Shown here one piece after another: positions 53,575-64,000 of a stretch of DNA of 64,000 bases (position 1 is the stretch's first letter; the number at the start of each line of letters is the position of its first letter). The notes beneath the pieces were generated by a model that saw only the letters and a program-made list of their open reading frames with translations, had not been told where the DNA came from and ran no database searches. A program made the translations under genes and the position numbers. The DNA is taken from positions 62,001 through 126,000 of the forward strand of contig NZ_LWMI01000010.1 in the NCBI RefSeq assembly GCF_001640365.1. Direction: 5' to 3'. The stretch is from Candidatus Arsenophonus triatominarum. GTDB lineage: Bacteria; Pseudomonadota; Gammaproteobacteria; Enterobacterales; Enterobacteriaceae.

Positions 53575-53988
53575 TTAGATTAAAAAATCATCCATATTTT
53601 TACCCTTCGCTAGTGCTTTTTTGATGACAGCTGGTGTGCGACCTTGACCGGTCCAAGTTTTGATCTCGCCATTTTCATCTTTATATTGAAATTTAGCCGG
53701 TCTTGCTGCGCGCTTAGTACGGTTAGATGTTTTTGAAGGTGTTTTTGCAGTAACTAGATCATCTAGACTGAGTCCTTCCCCTTCCAGTAATTTAATATAT
53801 TTTGCAATTTTTTGACTATGAGCTTCTAATTGTGCTCTCGCTTGATTTTCATCTTCGCGACGTTCATCTACAACGGTATTAAATTTATCATGTATTTCTT
53901 GCAATGATTCTAACGGCATTTCTCTTGCTATCGCACGTAAGGTACGAATGTTATTTAATGATTTAAAATATTTCAATGAATCGCTCAT
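53575..53988 (-). CDS. hns: Nucleoid-associated global silencer H-NS
   Basis: 137 residues, the usual length. N-terminal oligomerisation coiled coil (SLKYFKSLNNIRTLRAIARE), linker rich in Thr, Arg and Lys (TPSKTSNRTKRAARP), and C-terminal DNA-binding domain with the AT-hook-like loop TWTGQGRTPAVIKKA. It silences AT-rich, foreign DNA, so its retention next to so much AT-rich mobile DNA is noteworthy. Its own terminator follows. tdk lies divergently, as in E. coli. Confidence 0.96.
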   Translation of the reverse strand: MSDSLKYFKSLNNIRTLRAIAREMPLESLQEIHDKFNTVVDERREDENQARAQLEAHSQKIAKYIKLLEGEGLSLDDLVTAKTPSKTSNRTKRAARPAKFQYKDENGEIKTWTGQGRTPAVIKKALAKGKNMDDFLI

Positions 53989-54605
53989 TTTCCTGGTCTC
54001 GAATTAAAATGAATGTTGGCTGATGTCTATTAATAATAGATTGCTATTTTATTTTCTGCAATAGTGAAGTTACAAAATAAGGTTAAATTTATTGTTTTTT
54101 TAAACTTAAACTTCTTTGCAAAAGCAATATAAGCTTTCACTGTAAAAATATTATATATCTTATATTAGATACCCTGGATACTTAAAAATCTATACGAAAA
54201 TGATAGAACTGCTTTTATATTTGAATTTCATTCAGATGTAAAGATGATGTTTTTTATTATTATTCAACTTTATGGTATGTAACATAAATTAAATTTTAAC
54301 TTAATATGTGTAAAAGAGTTTGCTTATTAAGCTTTTGTTGAGTTATCACTACTAGGTATCTAAGTTTTTTGATGAATGTTAGCTATTAATAATCTTTTCT
54401 TATCACATACCTTGTTAAAATAAAGATGTTGTTTGTAGAGGATGACATTTAAACATACTAACTTTTTCATGACTATAAACATTACTAAAAAATCTGTTTT
54501 GTTAGTTATCAATATTTATAATCAAATGAAATGAAAAATAATGTTTGATAATGTATGTGGTAAACTTTCAAAATGTTTGTCTAAATAGGTAAGAGGAAAG
54601 GGCTA
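53989..54605. other. hns-tdk divergent intergenic region
   Basis: 617 bp, strongly AT-rich with several A- and T-tracts, as expected for curved DNA around an autoregulated hns promoter. No gene seen. AAGAGGAAAGGG just before tdk is its ribosome site. Confidence 0.5.
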
Positions 54606-55235
54606 ATGGCTCAGCTTTATTTCTATTATTCAGCAATGAATGCAGGTAAATCAACTTCACTACTTCAGTCTTCATATAATTATAATGAACGGGGAATGAA
54701 TACGCTTATTTTCACCGCTGAGATTGATACCCGATTTGTTCAAGGTAAAGTAACCTCCAGAATTGGTTTAGTTGCAGATGCAATTTTATTTTCGCAACAG
54801 ACAGATATGGGGAGATTAATAAAAGAAAAAAATAGCTGTCAAAAAATTCATTGTGTGCTTGTTGATGAGTGTCAGTTTTTAACTAAAGAGCAAGTTAGTC
54901 AGCTTTGTGAAATTGTTGATTATGCCAACATACCGGTTTTGTGTTATGGATTAAGGACAGATTTTCGTGGTGAGTTATTTATTGGTAGTCACTATCTGTT
55001 AGCTTGGGCAGATAAACTTATTGAACTAAAAACCATTTGTTATTGTGGTCGTAAAGCAAGTAGGGTTTTGCGATTAGATGATAATGGGCTTGCTGTCTAT
55101 CAGGGAGAACAGATTGAAATTGGTGGCAATGAAAAATATATCTCAGTTTGTCGTAGACATTATATGGATGCAATTAATCACACAAAATGTATTGAGGCGG
55201 GTGAAAAACCTTTTTCCGTTGTTCCATTTAAATAA
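54606..55235 (+). CDS. tdk: Thymidine kinase Tdk
   Basis: Phosphorylates thymidine and deoxyuridine for salvage. 209 residues (E. coli 205). P-loop in [14 protein letters not shown], catalytic Glu in LVDECQFLT, lasso-loop [13 protein letters not shown]-type block ([16 protein letters not shown]), and zinc Cys pairs in [10 protein letters not shown] and VCRRH. Intact, followed 18 bp later by the IS256 target site. Confidence 0.95.
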   Translation: MAQLYFYYSAMNAGKSTSLLQSSYNYNERGMNTLIFTAEIDTRFVQGKVTSRIGLVADAILFSQQTDMGRLIKEKNSCQKIHCVLVDECQFLTKEQVSQLCEIVDYANIPVLCYGLRTDFRGELFIGSHYLLAWADKLIELKTICYCGRKASRVLRLDDNGLAVYQGEQIEIGGNEKYISVCRRHYMDAINHTKCIEAGEKPFSVVPFK

Positions 55236-55942
55236 TTTTTAACTCCCCATATTGAGGGTGTTCATAATTCTGTGTCAGGGGATTTTATATTTTGATTATA
55301 CCATCTAGGCGCCCTTTAAAATAGATGGACAATTGAGCAATGGTCAACGCCCAGTTACTAATCGGCATAGTCCATTTGTTGGATACCTGATTGATGCCAA
55401 TATAAAGTAATTTTAATAAGCTGTTTTCATTAGGAAAAGCCCCTTTGGTTTTAGTTAATTTCCTAAACTGCCGATGAACCGCCTCTACTGCATTGGTCGT
55501 ATAAATGGGTTTTCTAATGGCTTTAGGGTATCGAAAATAAGCACTGAGCAACTCCCATTTACTTCGCCAGGATTCTAGCACTATCGGGTATTTTTCACCC
55601 CATTTCGTTTCCAGTTCATCAAGGACAAGCTCAGCAGCCGCTTTAAAAATAGTTGCTGAATAGAGACTTGTATTTTTTGTCACGCTATAGACAATAAAAA
55701 GAGGTTTAACTTAGAAAATAACGGTTTGAAATGATCAACAAAGAGCGGTTGTTACGAGATAATCGTTTATGTAAAGCAATCATTGGATTATCAGTCGAAG
55801 AATTGAAAAATTTAGCCGCTGAATTTTCAGCTTGTTATTTGATTTATCGGAAAAAGAATCGAAAAGATCACGAGCGGCAGATGGGTGCAGGGCAGAAAGG
55901 ATTTATCCCAAACCCATTAGATAAACTGCTTTTTATTTTATT

Positions 55943-56980
55943 AAGCGTGTTGCTTAATAGTGAAATAAGGGTATTTTCGGTGATTGAAGTAAATTTTAGG
56001 CTGTTCTGAGATGGAAATTCCAAAGACCGGCACTAAGGAGTAAAAAGGTATCATCAATAAAGGGTCTACGATTCCGTAAAATTTGGGTCATACAACCGAG
56101 GCGCTTGATACCCGCGATGGCGTGTTCAACCGTAATACGGATGCCCGAGATTATTTTATTTTCTTGTTTTTGTTCAGGCGATAAAGGTCTTTTTCGAGTT
56201 CCTTTTTTTGGGATTTGTGTATTAGGATGCTGTTTATCTATACCTTGAAAACCGGTATCGGCCCAGATGGTTACCTCAGGGGGAATATGGCGAATTATAT
56301 CGACTTTATCGAGTAAGCGTTTATCGTGACGGCGCCCATTTTTGATCATGGGGATAAATCCAATTTTCCTCGTTTCGCCAGTCATAATAAGCCCTTTTCG
56401 AGTGGTCTGTCTTTTCTTTCCCGAATACATTTTTTTTCGCCGACGCAGATTCTTAGGCTTTTGGACAGGTCGCTCTGTCCCATCAATAAAGACGTCTTTA
56501 ACTCCAGGAAAGGCGCGAAAAAATTCCTCAGCAGAGCGAATTTGACGAGCGGGCAAAACACATTCTCGCCCCAAGGTCATCTCTAAAACCGGCAATAATA
56601 TTTTTACCCAGCGACATACCCGTGTTCTATCTAAACCAAAAAGAAGTCCTTGCAAATCATAGGTCGGATAACATTTTAAATACAATAAAATAAAAAGCAG
56701 TTTATCTAATGGGGTTGGGATAAATCCTTTCTGCCCTGCACCCATCTGCCGCTCGTGATCTTTTCGATTCTTTTTCCGATAAATCAAATAACAAGCTGAA
56801 AATTCAGCGGCTAAATTTTTCAATTCTTCGACTGATAATCCAATGATTGCTTTACATAAACGATTATCTCGTAACAACCGCTCTTTGTTGATCATTTCAA
56901 ACCGTTATTTTCTAAGTTAAACCTCTTTTTATTGTCTATAGCGTGACAAAAAATGCAAGTCTCTATTCAGCAACTATTTT
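55943..56980 (-). mobile_element. IS5-family element inserted in IS5
   Basis: 1038 bp in inverse orientation to its host copy, with a 3-bp duplication ATT (55940-55942 and 56981-56983). The host frame KLLFILLYLKCYP is restored when it is removed. Confidence 0.93.
55996..56895 (-). CDS. IS5-family transposase
   Basis: 299 residues, full length with the DDE residues. It differs from the copies at 40330 and 58921 by Asp-to-Gly in MTGETRK, a position outside the catalytic triad. Probably still active. Confidence 0.9.
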   Translation of the reverse strand: MINKERLLRDNRLCKAIIGLSVEELKNLAAEFSACYLIYRKKNRKDHERQMGAGQKGFIPTPLDKLLFILLYLKCYPTYDLQGLLFGLDRTRVCRWVKILLPVLEMTLGRECVLPARQIRSAEEFFRAFPGVKDVFIDGTERPVQKPKNLRRRKKMYSGKKRQTTRKGLIMTGETRKIGFIPMIKNGRRHDKRLLDKVDIIRHIPPEVTIWADTGFQGIDKQHPNTQIPKKGTRKRPLSPEQKQENKIISGIRITVEHAIAGIKRLGCMTQILRNRRPFIDDTFLLLSAGLWNFHLRTA

Positions 56981-57550
56981 ATTGTATTTAAAATGTTATC
57001 CGACCTATGATTTGCAAGGACTTCTTTTTGGTTTAGATAGAACACGGGTATGTCGCTGGGTAAAAATATTATTGCCGGTTTTAGAGATGACCTTGGGCCG
57101 CGAATGTGTTTTGCCCGCTCGTCAAATTCGCTCTGCTGAGGAATTTTTTCGCGCCTTTCCTGGAGTTAAAGACGTCTTTATTGATGGGACAGAGCGACCT
57201 GTCCAAAAGCCTAAGAATCTGCGTCGGCGAAAAAAAATGTACTCGGGAAAGAAAAGACAGACCACTCGAAAAGGGCTTATTATGACTGACGAAACGAGGA
57301 AAATTGGATTTATCCCCATGATCAAAAATGGGCGCCGTCACGATAAACGCTTACTCGATAAAGTCGATATAATTCGCCATATTCCCCCTGAGGTAACCAT
57401 CTGGGCCGATACCGGTTTTCAAGGTATAGATAAACAGCATCCTAATACACAAATCCCAAAAAAAGGAACTCGAAAAAGACCTTTATCGCCTGAACAAAAA
57501 CAAGAAAATAAAATAATCTCGGGCATCCGTATTACGGTTGAATGTAGTGG

Positions 57551-58716
<1,166 letters not shown>

Positions 58717-58867
58717 TTCGGCACCTATAAAAATTATGAGGTAAGCATATCACCTCAACTTAGGTGGCCAAATTTAGTATGCCACTACACATCATGTTTT
58801 ACTTGTAATGAATGGCATCGAGCCAGATAAAAGAATAGAGCGCCTCCAGAGGGCGTTGCCAGGCTTT

Positions 58868-59905
58868 AAGCGTGTTGCTTAATAGTGAAATAAGGGTATT
58901 TTCGGTGATTGAAGTAAATTTTAGGCTGTTCTGAGATGGAAATTCCAAAGACCGGCACTAAGGAGTAAAAAGGTATCATCAATAAAGGGTCTACGATTCC
59001 GTAAAATTTGGGTCATACAACCGAGGCGCTTGATACCCGCGATGGCGTGTTCAACCGTAATACGGATGCCCGAGATTATTTTATTTTCTTGTTTTTGTTC
59101 AGGCGATAAAGGTCTTTTTCGAGTTCCTTTTTTTGGGATTTGTGTATTAGGATGCTGTTTATCTATACCTTGAAAACCGGTATCGGCCCAGATGGTTACC
59201 TCAGGGGGAATATGGCGAATTATATCGACTTTATCGAGTAAGCGTTTATCGTGACGGCGCCCATTTTTGATCATGGGGATAAATCCAATTTTCCTCGTTT
59301 CGTCAGTCATAATAAGCCCTTTTCGAGTGGTCTGTCTTTTCTTTCCCGAATACATTTTTTTTCGCCGACGCAGATTCTTAGGCTTTTGGACAGGTCGCTC
59401 TGTCCCATCAATAAAGACGTCTTTAACTCCAGGAAAGGCGCGAAAAAATTCCTCAGCAGAGCGAATTTGACGAGCGGGCAAAACACATTCTCGCCCCAAG
59501 GTCATCTCTAAAACCGGCAATAATATTTTTACCCAGCGACATACCCGTGTTCTATCTAAACCAAAAAGAAGTCCTTGCAAATCATAAGTCGGATAACATT
59601 TTAAATACAATAAAATAAAAAGCAGTTTATCTAATGGGGTTGGGATAAATCCTTTCTGCCCTGCACCCATCTGCCGCTCGTGATCTTTTCGATTCTTTTT
59701 CCGATAAATCAAATAACAAGCTGAAAATTCAGCGGCTAAATTTTTCAATTCTTCGACTGATAATCCAATGATTGCTTTACATAAACGATTATCTCGTAAC
59801 AACCGCTCTTTGTTGATCATTTCAAACCGTTATTTTCTAAGTTAAACCTCTTTTTATTGTCTATAGCGTGACAAAAAATGCAAGTCTCTATTCAGCAACT
59901 ATTTT
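58868..59905 (-). mobile_element. IS5-family element inside IS256 copy C
   Basis: 1038 bp, flanked by TTT on both sides (58865-58867, 59906-59908). The IS256 sequence CCAGGCTTTTAATTCAGGG is restored when it is removed. Confidence 0.92.
58921..59820 (-). CDS. IS5-family transposase
   Basis: 299 residues, full length, same protein as at 40330-41229. Third complete IS5 transposase in the window. Confidence 0.92.
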   Translation of the reverse strand: MINKERLLRDNRLCKAIIGLSVEELKNLAAEFSACYLIYRKKNRKDHERQMGAGQKGFIPTPLDKLLFILLYLKCYPTYDLQGLLFGLDRTRVCRWVKILLPVLEMTLGRECVLPARQIRSAEEFFRAFPGVKDVFIDGTERPVQKPKNLRRRKKMYSGKKRQTTRKGLIMTDETRKIGFIPMIKNGRRHDKRLLDKVDIIRHIPPEVTIWADTGFQGIDKQHPNTQIPKKGTRKRPLSPEQKQENKIISGIRITVEHAIAGIKRLGCMTQILRNRRPFIDDTFLLLSAGLWNFHLRTA

Positions 59906-60416
59906 TTTTAATTCAGGGAGTAATTTGTCAGTAATATGCGTAATAGCTCCATCTGATATTTCCAGTCCATATAATTCTGCAACATGTTTTTGAATATCAC
60001 GATAACTCACGCCTAATGCAAATAACGATAGGATTTTGTTATCAATATCCTCTGATAATTTTGTCTGATTTTTCTTAAATGAGCTGAGGCTCAAAAGCAC
60101 CTGACCTGTCTCTGGGCGTTTTCAGTTCAAATTGACCTGATGTCGATTTAACCGTTTTTCGAGTATAGCCATTTTTACGCGTATCGATTGACCTTGTCGA
60201 TAGGGTAGTGTTCTATTTCTGCCTGCAGGGCAGCTTCGGTCAGCTGTTTTATGAGTGGTGTGAGTATTCCATCCGTACCGAGTAAATTTTTACCTGATTG
60301 TAATTGCTTCAACGTTTCATCAAAATTAAATGATTGATTTCTCATATGTCATACCTCTTTTTTTTTGAGTTTAAGATATGACACAGATTTTTGAACACTA
60401 CTCCTATATTAGGTTA

Positions 60417-61298
60417 TAGCTAGGCGACTTAATTTTGATTACAGCATATGTATTAAAAACAGGTCATCGATAGTGCATCCTGTTTCCATCTTTTTACGTT
60501 TAGCTTGAGACCATTTATGTTCTATAGGATTTAAATCTGGTGAATACACAGGCAAATATTCTATCTGGTGTCCTGCGTTTATAATTGCCTGTTCAATATT
60601 CTTACCTTTGTGAAAGCTAGCGTTGTCCATAAAAATAACAGAATTTTCAGGAAGTTCTGGGAGCAATATTTTTGTGATCCAAACATAAAAAACATCACGG
60701 TTAATATTGCAATCAAATAATCCGATAGCAAAAAGGGTTGTTCCCAATAAAGCGCCAATAACATTTGTTCTTCCCTTAGCACCCCAGTTTTTCAGGCCAA
60801 AACAACGGTGACCTTTTGGGGAATAGCCGTGAGTTCGTGGAGTGTCATGTGAAAAACCACTTTCATCAATAAAAACAACAGATTTATCTTTTTTTTTCAT
60901 ACTGTTGTCTTTTTTGCTGATGTGCCAGCCTGTCGCTTTCGTTGGTTTTTGGATGGAATAGAGTTTTTTTTATAGGTTAATCCCAGCTTTTTAAGGGATT
61001 GCCAAATAGTCTTTTTACAAACACCGAATCGCTCTGCCCGTTCCTTTTGGTAAGCATCTGGATACTGTTCCACATCTTTTGCTAAAGCATTTTTATCGAG
61101 CTTCCTCTTACGTGGCGTTGAATTTTTTGGCTCTGGTCGTTTAAGCCAACGTACTAAAGACGCTTTTCCAATACGGAATTGTTTCGCAGTTTCTCGAATT
61201 GTTAAACCTTCGGCTTTCCTTACAGATATTACTTTACGTCGAAAATCAATTGTATAACTCATAACACACCTTGTAATCAAAATTAAGTCGCCTAGCTA
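60417..61298 (-). mobile_element. IS630-family element upstream of the adhE terminator
   Basis: 882 bp with TA at 60415-60416 and 61299-61300. The transposase is in pieces: 60897-61280 (HTH part), then an A8 tract at 60964-60971, and 60439-60900 (MKKKDKSVVFIDESG onward) where a second tract has 9 A. It lies between IS256 copy C and adhE without disrupting a gene. Confidence 0.92.
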
Positions 61299-61388
61299 TA
61301 TTATTCTTAAATGAAAATTAATTACGTAAAATAACTATTTTGGTTTTAAATTATTTTCAAATAAGGATCGGTAAAATATTTTGGGATT

Positions 61389-61418
61389 AAAAAAGCACCG
61401 AATATATTTTCAGTGCTA
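61389..61418 (-). terminator. Intrinsic terminator of adhE
   Basis: AGCACTGAAAATATATTCGGTGCT stem on the minus strand followed by TTTTTT, 35 bp past the adhE stop. Confidence 0.85.
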
Positions 61419-61452
61419 ATTATTAAATAAATGGTTACAAATAAAATGTTTA

Positions 61453-64000
61453 TTAAGTAGATTCTTTTACTAGATGACTTTTTTCCTCTGCTTGCAGAAA
61501 TATATTTTTCTCTTCAGTAAAATTATTACCATAGTATGAATCTAACATAATTTGTTTTAGTTCAGCGATCAATGGAAAGCGAGGATTTGCACCAGTACAT
61601 TGATCATCAAACGCATTTTCAGATAACTTATCTACTTTAGCTAAGAAATCCTTTTCTGCGACCCCAGCTTCACGAATAGATTTGGGGATACCGAGCATAG
61701 TTTTAAGTGATGCTAACCAACTAAGCAGTTTTTCCATTTTGTTAGCCGTACGATCACCTGGTGAGGTTAGTCCTAAATGATCGGCAATCTCACCATAGCG
61801 ACGACGAGCTTGAGGGCGATCATATTGGCTGAATGCGGTTTGCTTTGTTGGATTGTCATTAGCGTTATAGCGAATGACATTTTCAATTAGCAGCGCATTG
61901 GCTAAACCATGGGGTATATGAAATTCGGAACCTAATTTATGGGCCATTGAGTGGCAAACACCTAAAAAAGCATTAGCGAAAGCAATACCAGCGATGGTTG
62001 CTGCATTGTGCACCCGTTCGCGGGCAATCGGATCTTGCGCTCCATTCAGATAACTTGTTGGCAAATATTCTTTTAACAACGTTAAAGCTTGTAAAGCTTG
62101 TCCATCAGAGTATTCACTTGCAAGAACTGAAACATAGGCTTCTAATGCATGGACGATAGCATCTAGTCCACCGAATGCTGTAAGTGATTTCGGCATATGC
62201 ATAACAAGATTGGCATCAACAATTGCCATATTTGGCGTAATTGCATAATCGGCTAAAGGATATTTTTGGCCGGTAGCATCATCAGTAACAACAGCAAATG
62301 GCGTGACTTCTGAGCCTGTACCTGATGTTGTGGTGATGGCAACCATTTTGGCTTTAACACCCATTTTAGGGAATTTATGAATACGTTTACGGATATCCAT
62401 AAAACGTAGAGCAAGCTCTTCAAAATGGGTTTCAGGATGTTCATACATTACCCACATGATTTTAGCTGCATCCATAGGAGAACCACCGCCTAAAGCGATA
62501 ATCACGTCTGGTTTAAAGGTATGCATTAAAGCGGCACCTTTACGAACAATACTCAGAGTAGGATCGGCTTCAACTTCAAAAAATACTTCAGTTTCAACGT
62601 TAAAAGTTTTCAATACATTAACAACTTCATCAACATAACCATTATTGAATAAGTAACTGTCAGTAACAATAAAAGCCCGCTTAGCACCGTCAGTAGCAAT
62701 TTCTTCCAACGCTAATGGTAGGCAACCACGACGAAAATAAATAGAATTAGGAAGTTTATGCCACAACATATTTTCTGCTCTTTTCGCTACTGTTTTAGTA
62801 TTAATTAGGTGCTTAGGACCCACGTTTTCAGAGATAGAATTTCCACCCCAGGAGCCGCATCCTAATGTTAATGAAGGAGCTAATTTGAAATTATAAAGAT
62901 CACCAATCCCACCCTGAGATGCTGGAGTATTAATTAAGATACGTGCGGTTTTCATTTTCTCGCCGAAATAATTAACTTGCTCAGTTTGATTGTCTTGATC
63001 AGTATAAAGACATGAAGTATGCCCAATACCCCCCATCTCAACCAATTTTTCTGCTTTTCCAACGGCATCAGCAAAATCTTTACTATGGTACATGGCAAGT
63101 AATGGTGAGAGTTTTTCATGGGCAAAAGGTTCGCTCTCATCTGTGGCTTTTACTTCTCCGATTAAAATTTTAGAGTTTAACGGCACTTTTATGCCGGCTA
63201 GTTCAGCAATTTTTGCCGCAGGTTGACCAACAATAGCCGCATTTAAATTACCATTTTTTAAAATAATGTTTTGTACCGCTTTAAGCTCTTTACCTTTTAA
63301 TAAGTAACCACCATGAGTGACAAAACGTTCGCGCACTTGATTGTAAATTTCGTCCACAATGATAACTGATTGCTCTGACGCGCAAATAACACCATTATCA
63401 AAAGTTTTTGACATTAAAATTGAAGCAACTGCACGTTTAATGTCGGCAGAACTGTCAATAACGACAGGTGTATTACCTGCACCTACACCGATGGCAGGTT
63501 TTCCTGAGCTATAAGCTGCTTTCACCATACCAGGTCCACCGGTTGCTAAGATAAGATTAACATCAGGGTGGTGCATTAATGCATTTGAAAGTTCGACCGA
63601 GGGTTCATCTATCCAGCCAATGATATCTTTTGGCGCACCAGCAACAACAGCGGCTTGTAATACAATTTTGGCGGCGTTGTTAGTGGCATTTTTAGCGCGA
63701 GGGTGAGGGGAAAAAATAATCCCGTTACGCGTTTTTAGACTGATTAAAGATTTAAAAATGGCTGTTGATGTAGGATTAGTTGTTGGAACAATACCACAAA
63801 TTAAGCCAATAGGTTCAGCGATGGTCATAGTACCAAAAGTAAGATCTTCGGACAGAACGCCACAAGTTTTCTCATCTTTATAAGCATTATAAATATATTC
63901 CGAAGCAAAATGATTTTTAATCACTTTATCTTCTATAATTCCCATGCCAGATTCTTCAACTGCTAATTTTGCTAAAGGAATGCGAGAGTCAGCAGCAGCA
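61453..64000 (-). CDS. adhE: Bifunctional acetaldehyde-CoA/alcohol dehydrogenase AdhE (5' end outside the window)
   Basis: Fermentative enzyme reducing acetyl-CoA to ethanol and recycling NADH. The frame stays open to the window edge (AAADSRIPLAKLAVEESGMG upstream of the first Met at 63945), so about 850 of roughly 890 residues are visible. N-terminal aldehyde dehydrogenase with Cys in FDNGVICASEQSV; linker; C-terminal iron alcohol dehydrogenase with ALGGGSPMDAAKI and metal-binding GSEFHIPHGLANA. The C-terminal tail is short compared with E. coli. Intact where visible. Confidence 0.96.
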   Translation of the reverse strand, partial: AAADSRIPLAKLAVEESGMGIIEDKVIKNHFASEYIYNAYKDEKTCGVLSEDLTFGTMTIAEPIGLICGIVPTTNPTSTAIFKSLISLKTRNGIIFSPHPRAKNATNNAAKIVLQAAVVAGAPKDIIGWIDEPSVELSNALMHHPDVNLILATGGPGMVKAAYSSGKPAIGVGAGNTPVVIDSSADIKRAVASILMSKTFDNGVICASEQSVIIVDEIYNQVRERFVTHGGYLLKGKELKAVQNIILKNGNLNAAIVGQPAAKIAELAGIKVPLNSKILIGEVKATDESEPFAHEKLSPLLAMYHSKDFADAVGKAEKLVEMGGIGHTSCLYTDQDNQTEQVNYFGEKMKTARILINTPASQGGIGDLYNFKLAPSLTLGCGSWGGNSISENVGPKHLINTKTVAKRAENMLWHKLPNSIYFRRGCLPLALEEIATDGAKRAFIVTDSYLFNNGYVDEVVNVLKTFNVETEVFFEVEADPTLSIVRKGAALMHTFKPDVIIALGGGSPMDAAKIMWVMYEHPETHFEELALRFMDIRKRIHKFPKMGVKAKMVAITTTSGTGSEVTPFAVVTDDATGQKYPLADYAITPNMAIVDANLVMHMPKSLTAFGGLDAIVHALEAYVSVLASEYSDGQALQALTLLKEYLPTSYLNGAQDPIARERVHNAATIAGIAFANAFLGVCHSMAHKLGSEFHIPHGLANALLIENVIRYNANDNPTKQTAFSQYDRPQARRRYGEIADHLGLTSPGDRTANKMEKLLSWLASLKTMLGIPKSIREAGVAEKDFLAKVDKLSENAFDDQCTGANPRFPLIAELKQIMLDSYYGNNFTEEKNIFLQAEEKSHLVKEST

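Larger units (their letters stand above)
55646..57543 (+). mobile_element. IS5-family element (outer), split by another IS5 and cut by IS3
   Basis: Starts AAAATAGTTGCTGAATAGAG. The transposase N-terminus (55731-55942) and middle (56981-57543, LYLKCYPTYDLQGLLFG to IISGIRITVE) flank an inverted IS5 copy. The 3' quarter is replaced by the IS3 that begins at 57544. Confidence 0.9.

Overview
This window reads like part of the chromosome of an AT-rich, host-associated gammaproteobacterium in the Morganellaceae (an Arsenophonus-like insect symbiont or close relative). Core genes are most like enterobacterial ones (znuBCA, mepM, lpxM, pykA, gapA, topB, purU, rssB, galU, hns, tdk, adhE) and many short blocks keep the Escherichia coli order. 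Between them lie large numbers of insertion sequences and recently broken genes, as expected of a genome in early-to-middle reductive evolution. The genus is an inference from gene content and decay style; no rRNA or other species marker is present.

Layout. 1-670: IS630 end, a broken Ail/OmpX-like barrel gene and the first copy of a 192-bp repeat. 755-5811: intact zinc uptake genes znuB-znuC and divergent znuA, with a Zur box between them, then mepM and lpxM. 5992-7017: decayed two-partner-secretion exoprotein. 7295-13143: intact pykA, broken hexR and zwf, broken mdtJ, intact mdtI. 13144-21350: gene-poor DNA, an unassigned pseudogene, an IS5/IS481/IS701-like/IS630 pile-up, and truncated zntB and emrE-like genes. 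21497-32849: intact dsbB, nhaB and fadR, separated by an integrase relic and two large IS clusters. 32993-37870: broken yeaD, msrB and yeaC, with intact gapA, pncA and ansA. 38058-43528: another IS block (including an IS91-type fragment), a ydjA remnant and selD carrying two repeat insertions. 43532-55235: intact topB, xthA, purU, rssB, galU, hns and tdk, plus a LysR-type gene split by IS256. 55254-61298: IS256 containing IS5, IS5-in-IS5, IS3 and a further IS5, then IS630. 61453-64000: adhE, running off the window end.

Function. The intact genes keep zinc import, lipid A acylation, peptidoglycan remodelling, glycolytic steps (gapA, pykA), mixed-acid fermentation (adhE), disulfide formation (dsbB), Na+/H+ exchange (nhaB), fatty-acid regulation (fadR), nucleotide salvage and one-carbon metabolism (tdk, purU, pncA), and global control (hns, rssB). 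Losses visible here hit the entry to the oxidative pentose phosphate pathway (zwf, hexR), selenophosphate synthesis (selD), methionine-R-sulfoxide repair (msrB), zinc efflux (zntB), an SMR transporter subunit (mdtJ) and surface adhesins.

The most notable structure is a non-coding family of about 190-192 bp, present in eight copies, with 14-bp terminal inverted repeats (CACGAGTTTCGCAC) shared with the ends of an IS701-like element in the same window. Four copies are flanked by clean 5-bp target duplications and one by a 5-6-bp one; removing the element plus one duplication rebuilds hexR, yeaC and selD in frame. It behaves like a MITE that was mobilised by the IS701-like transposase and was a main agent of gene inactivation here.
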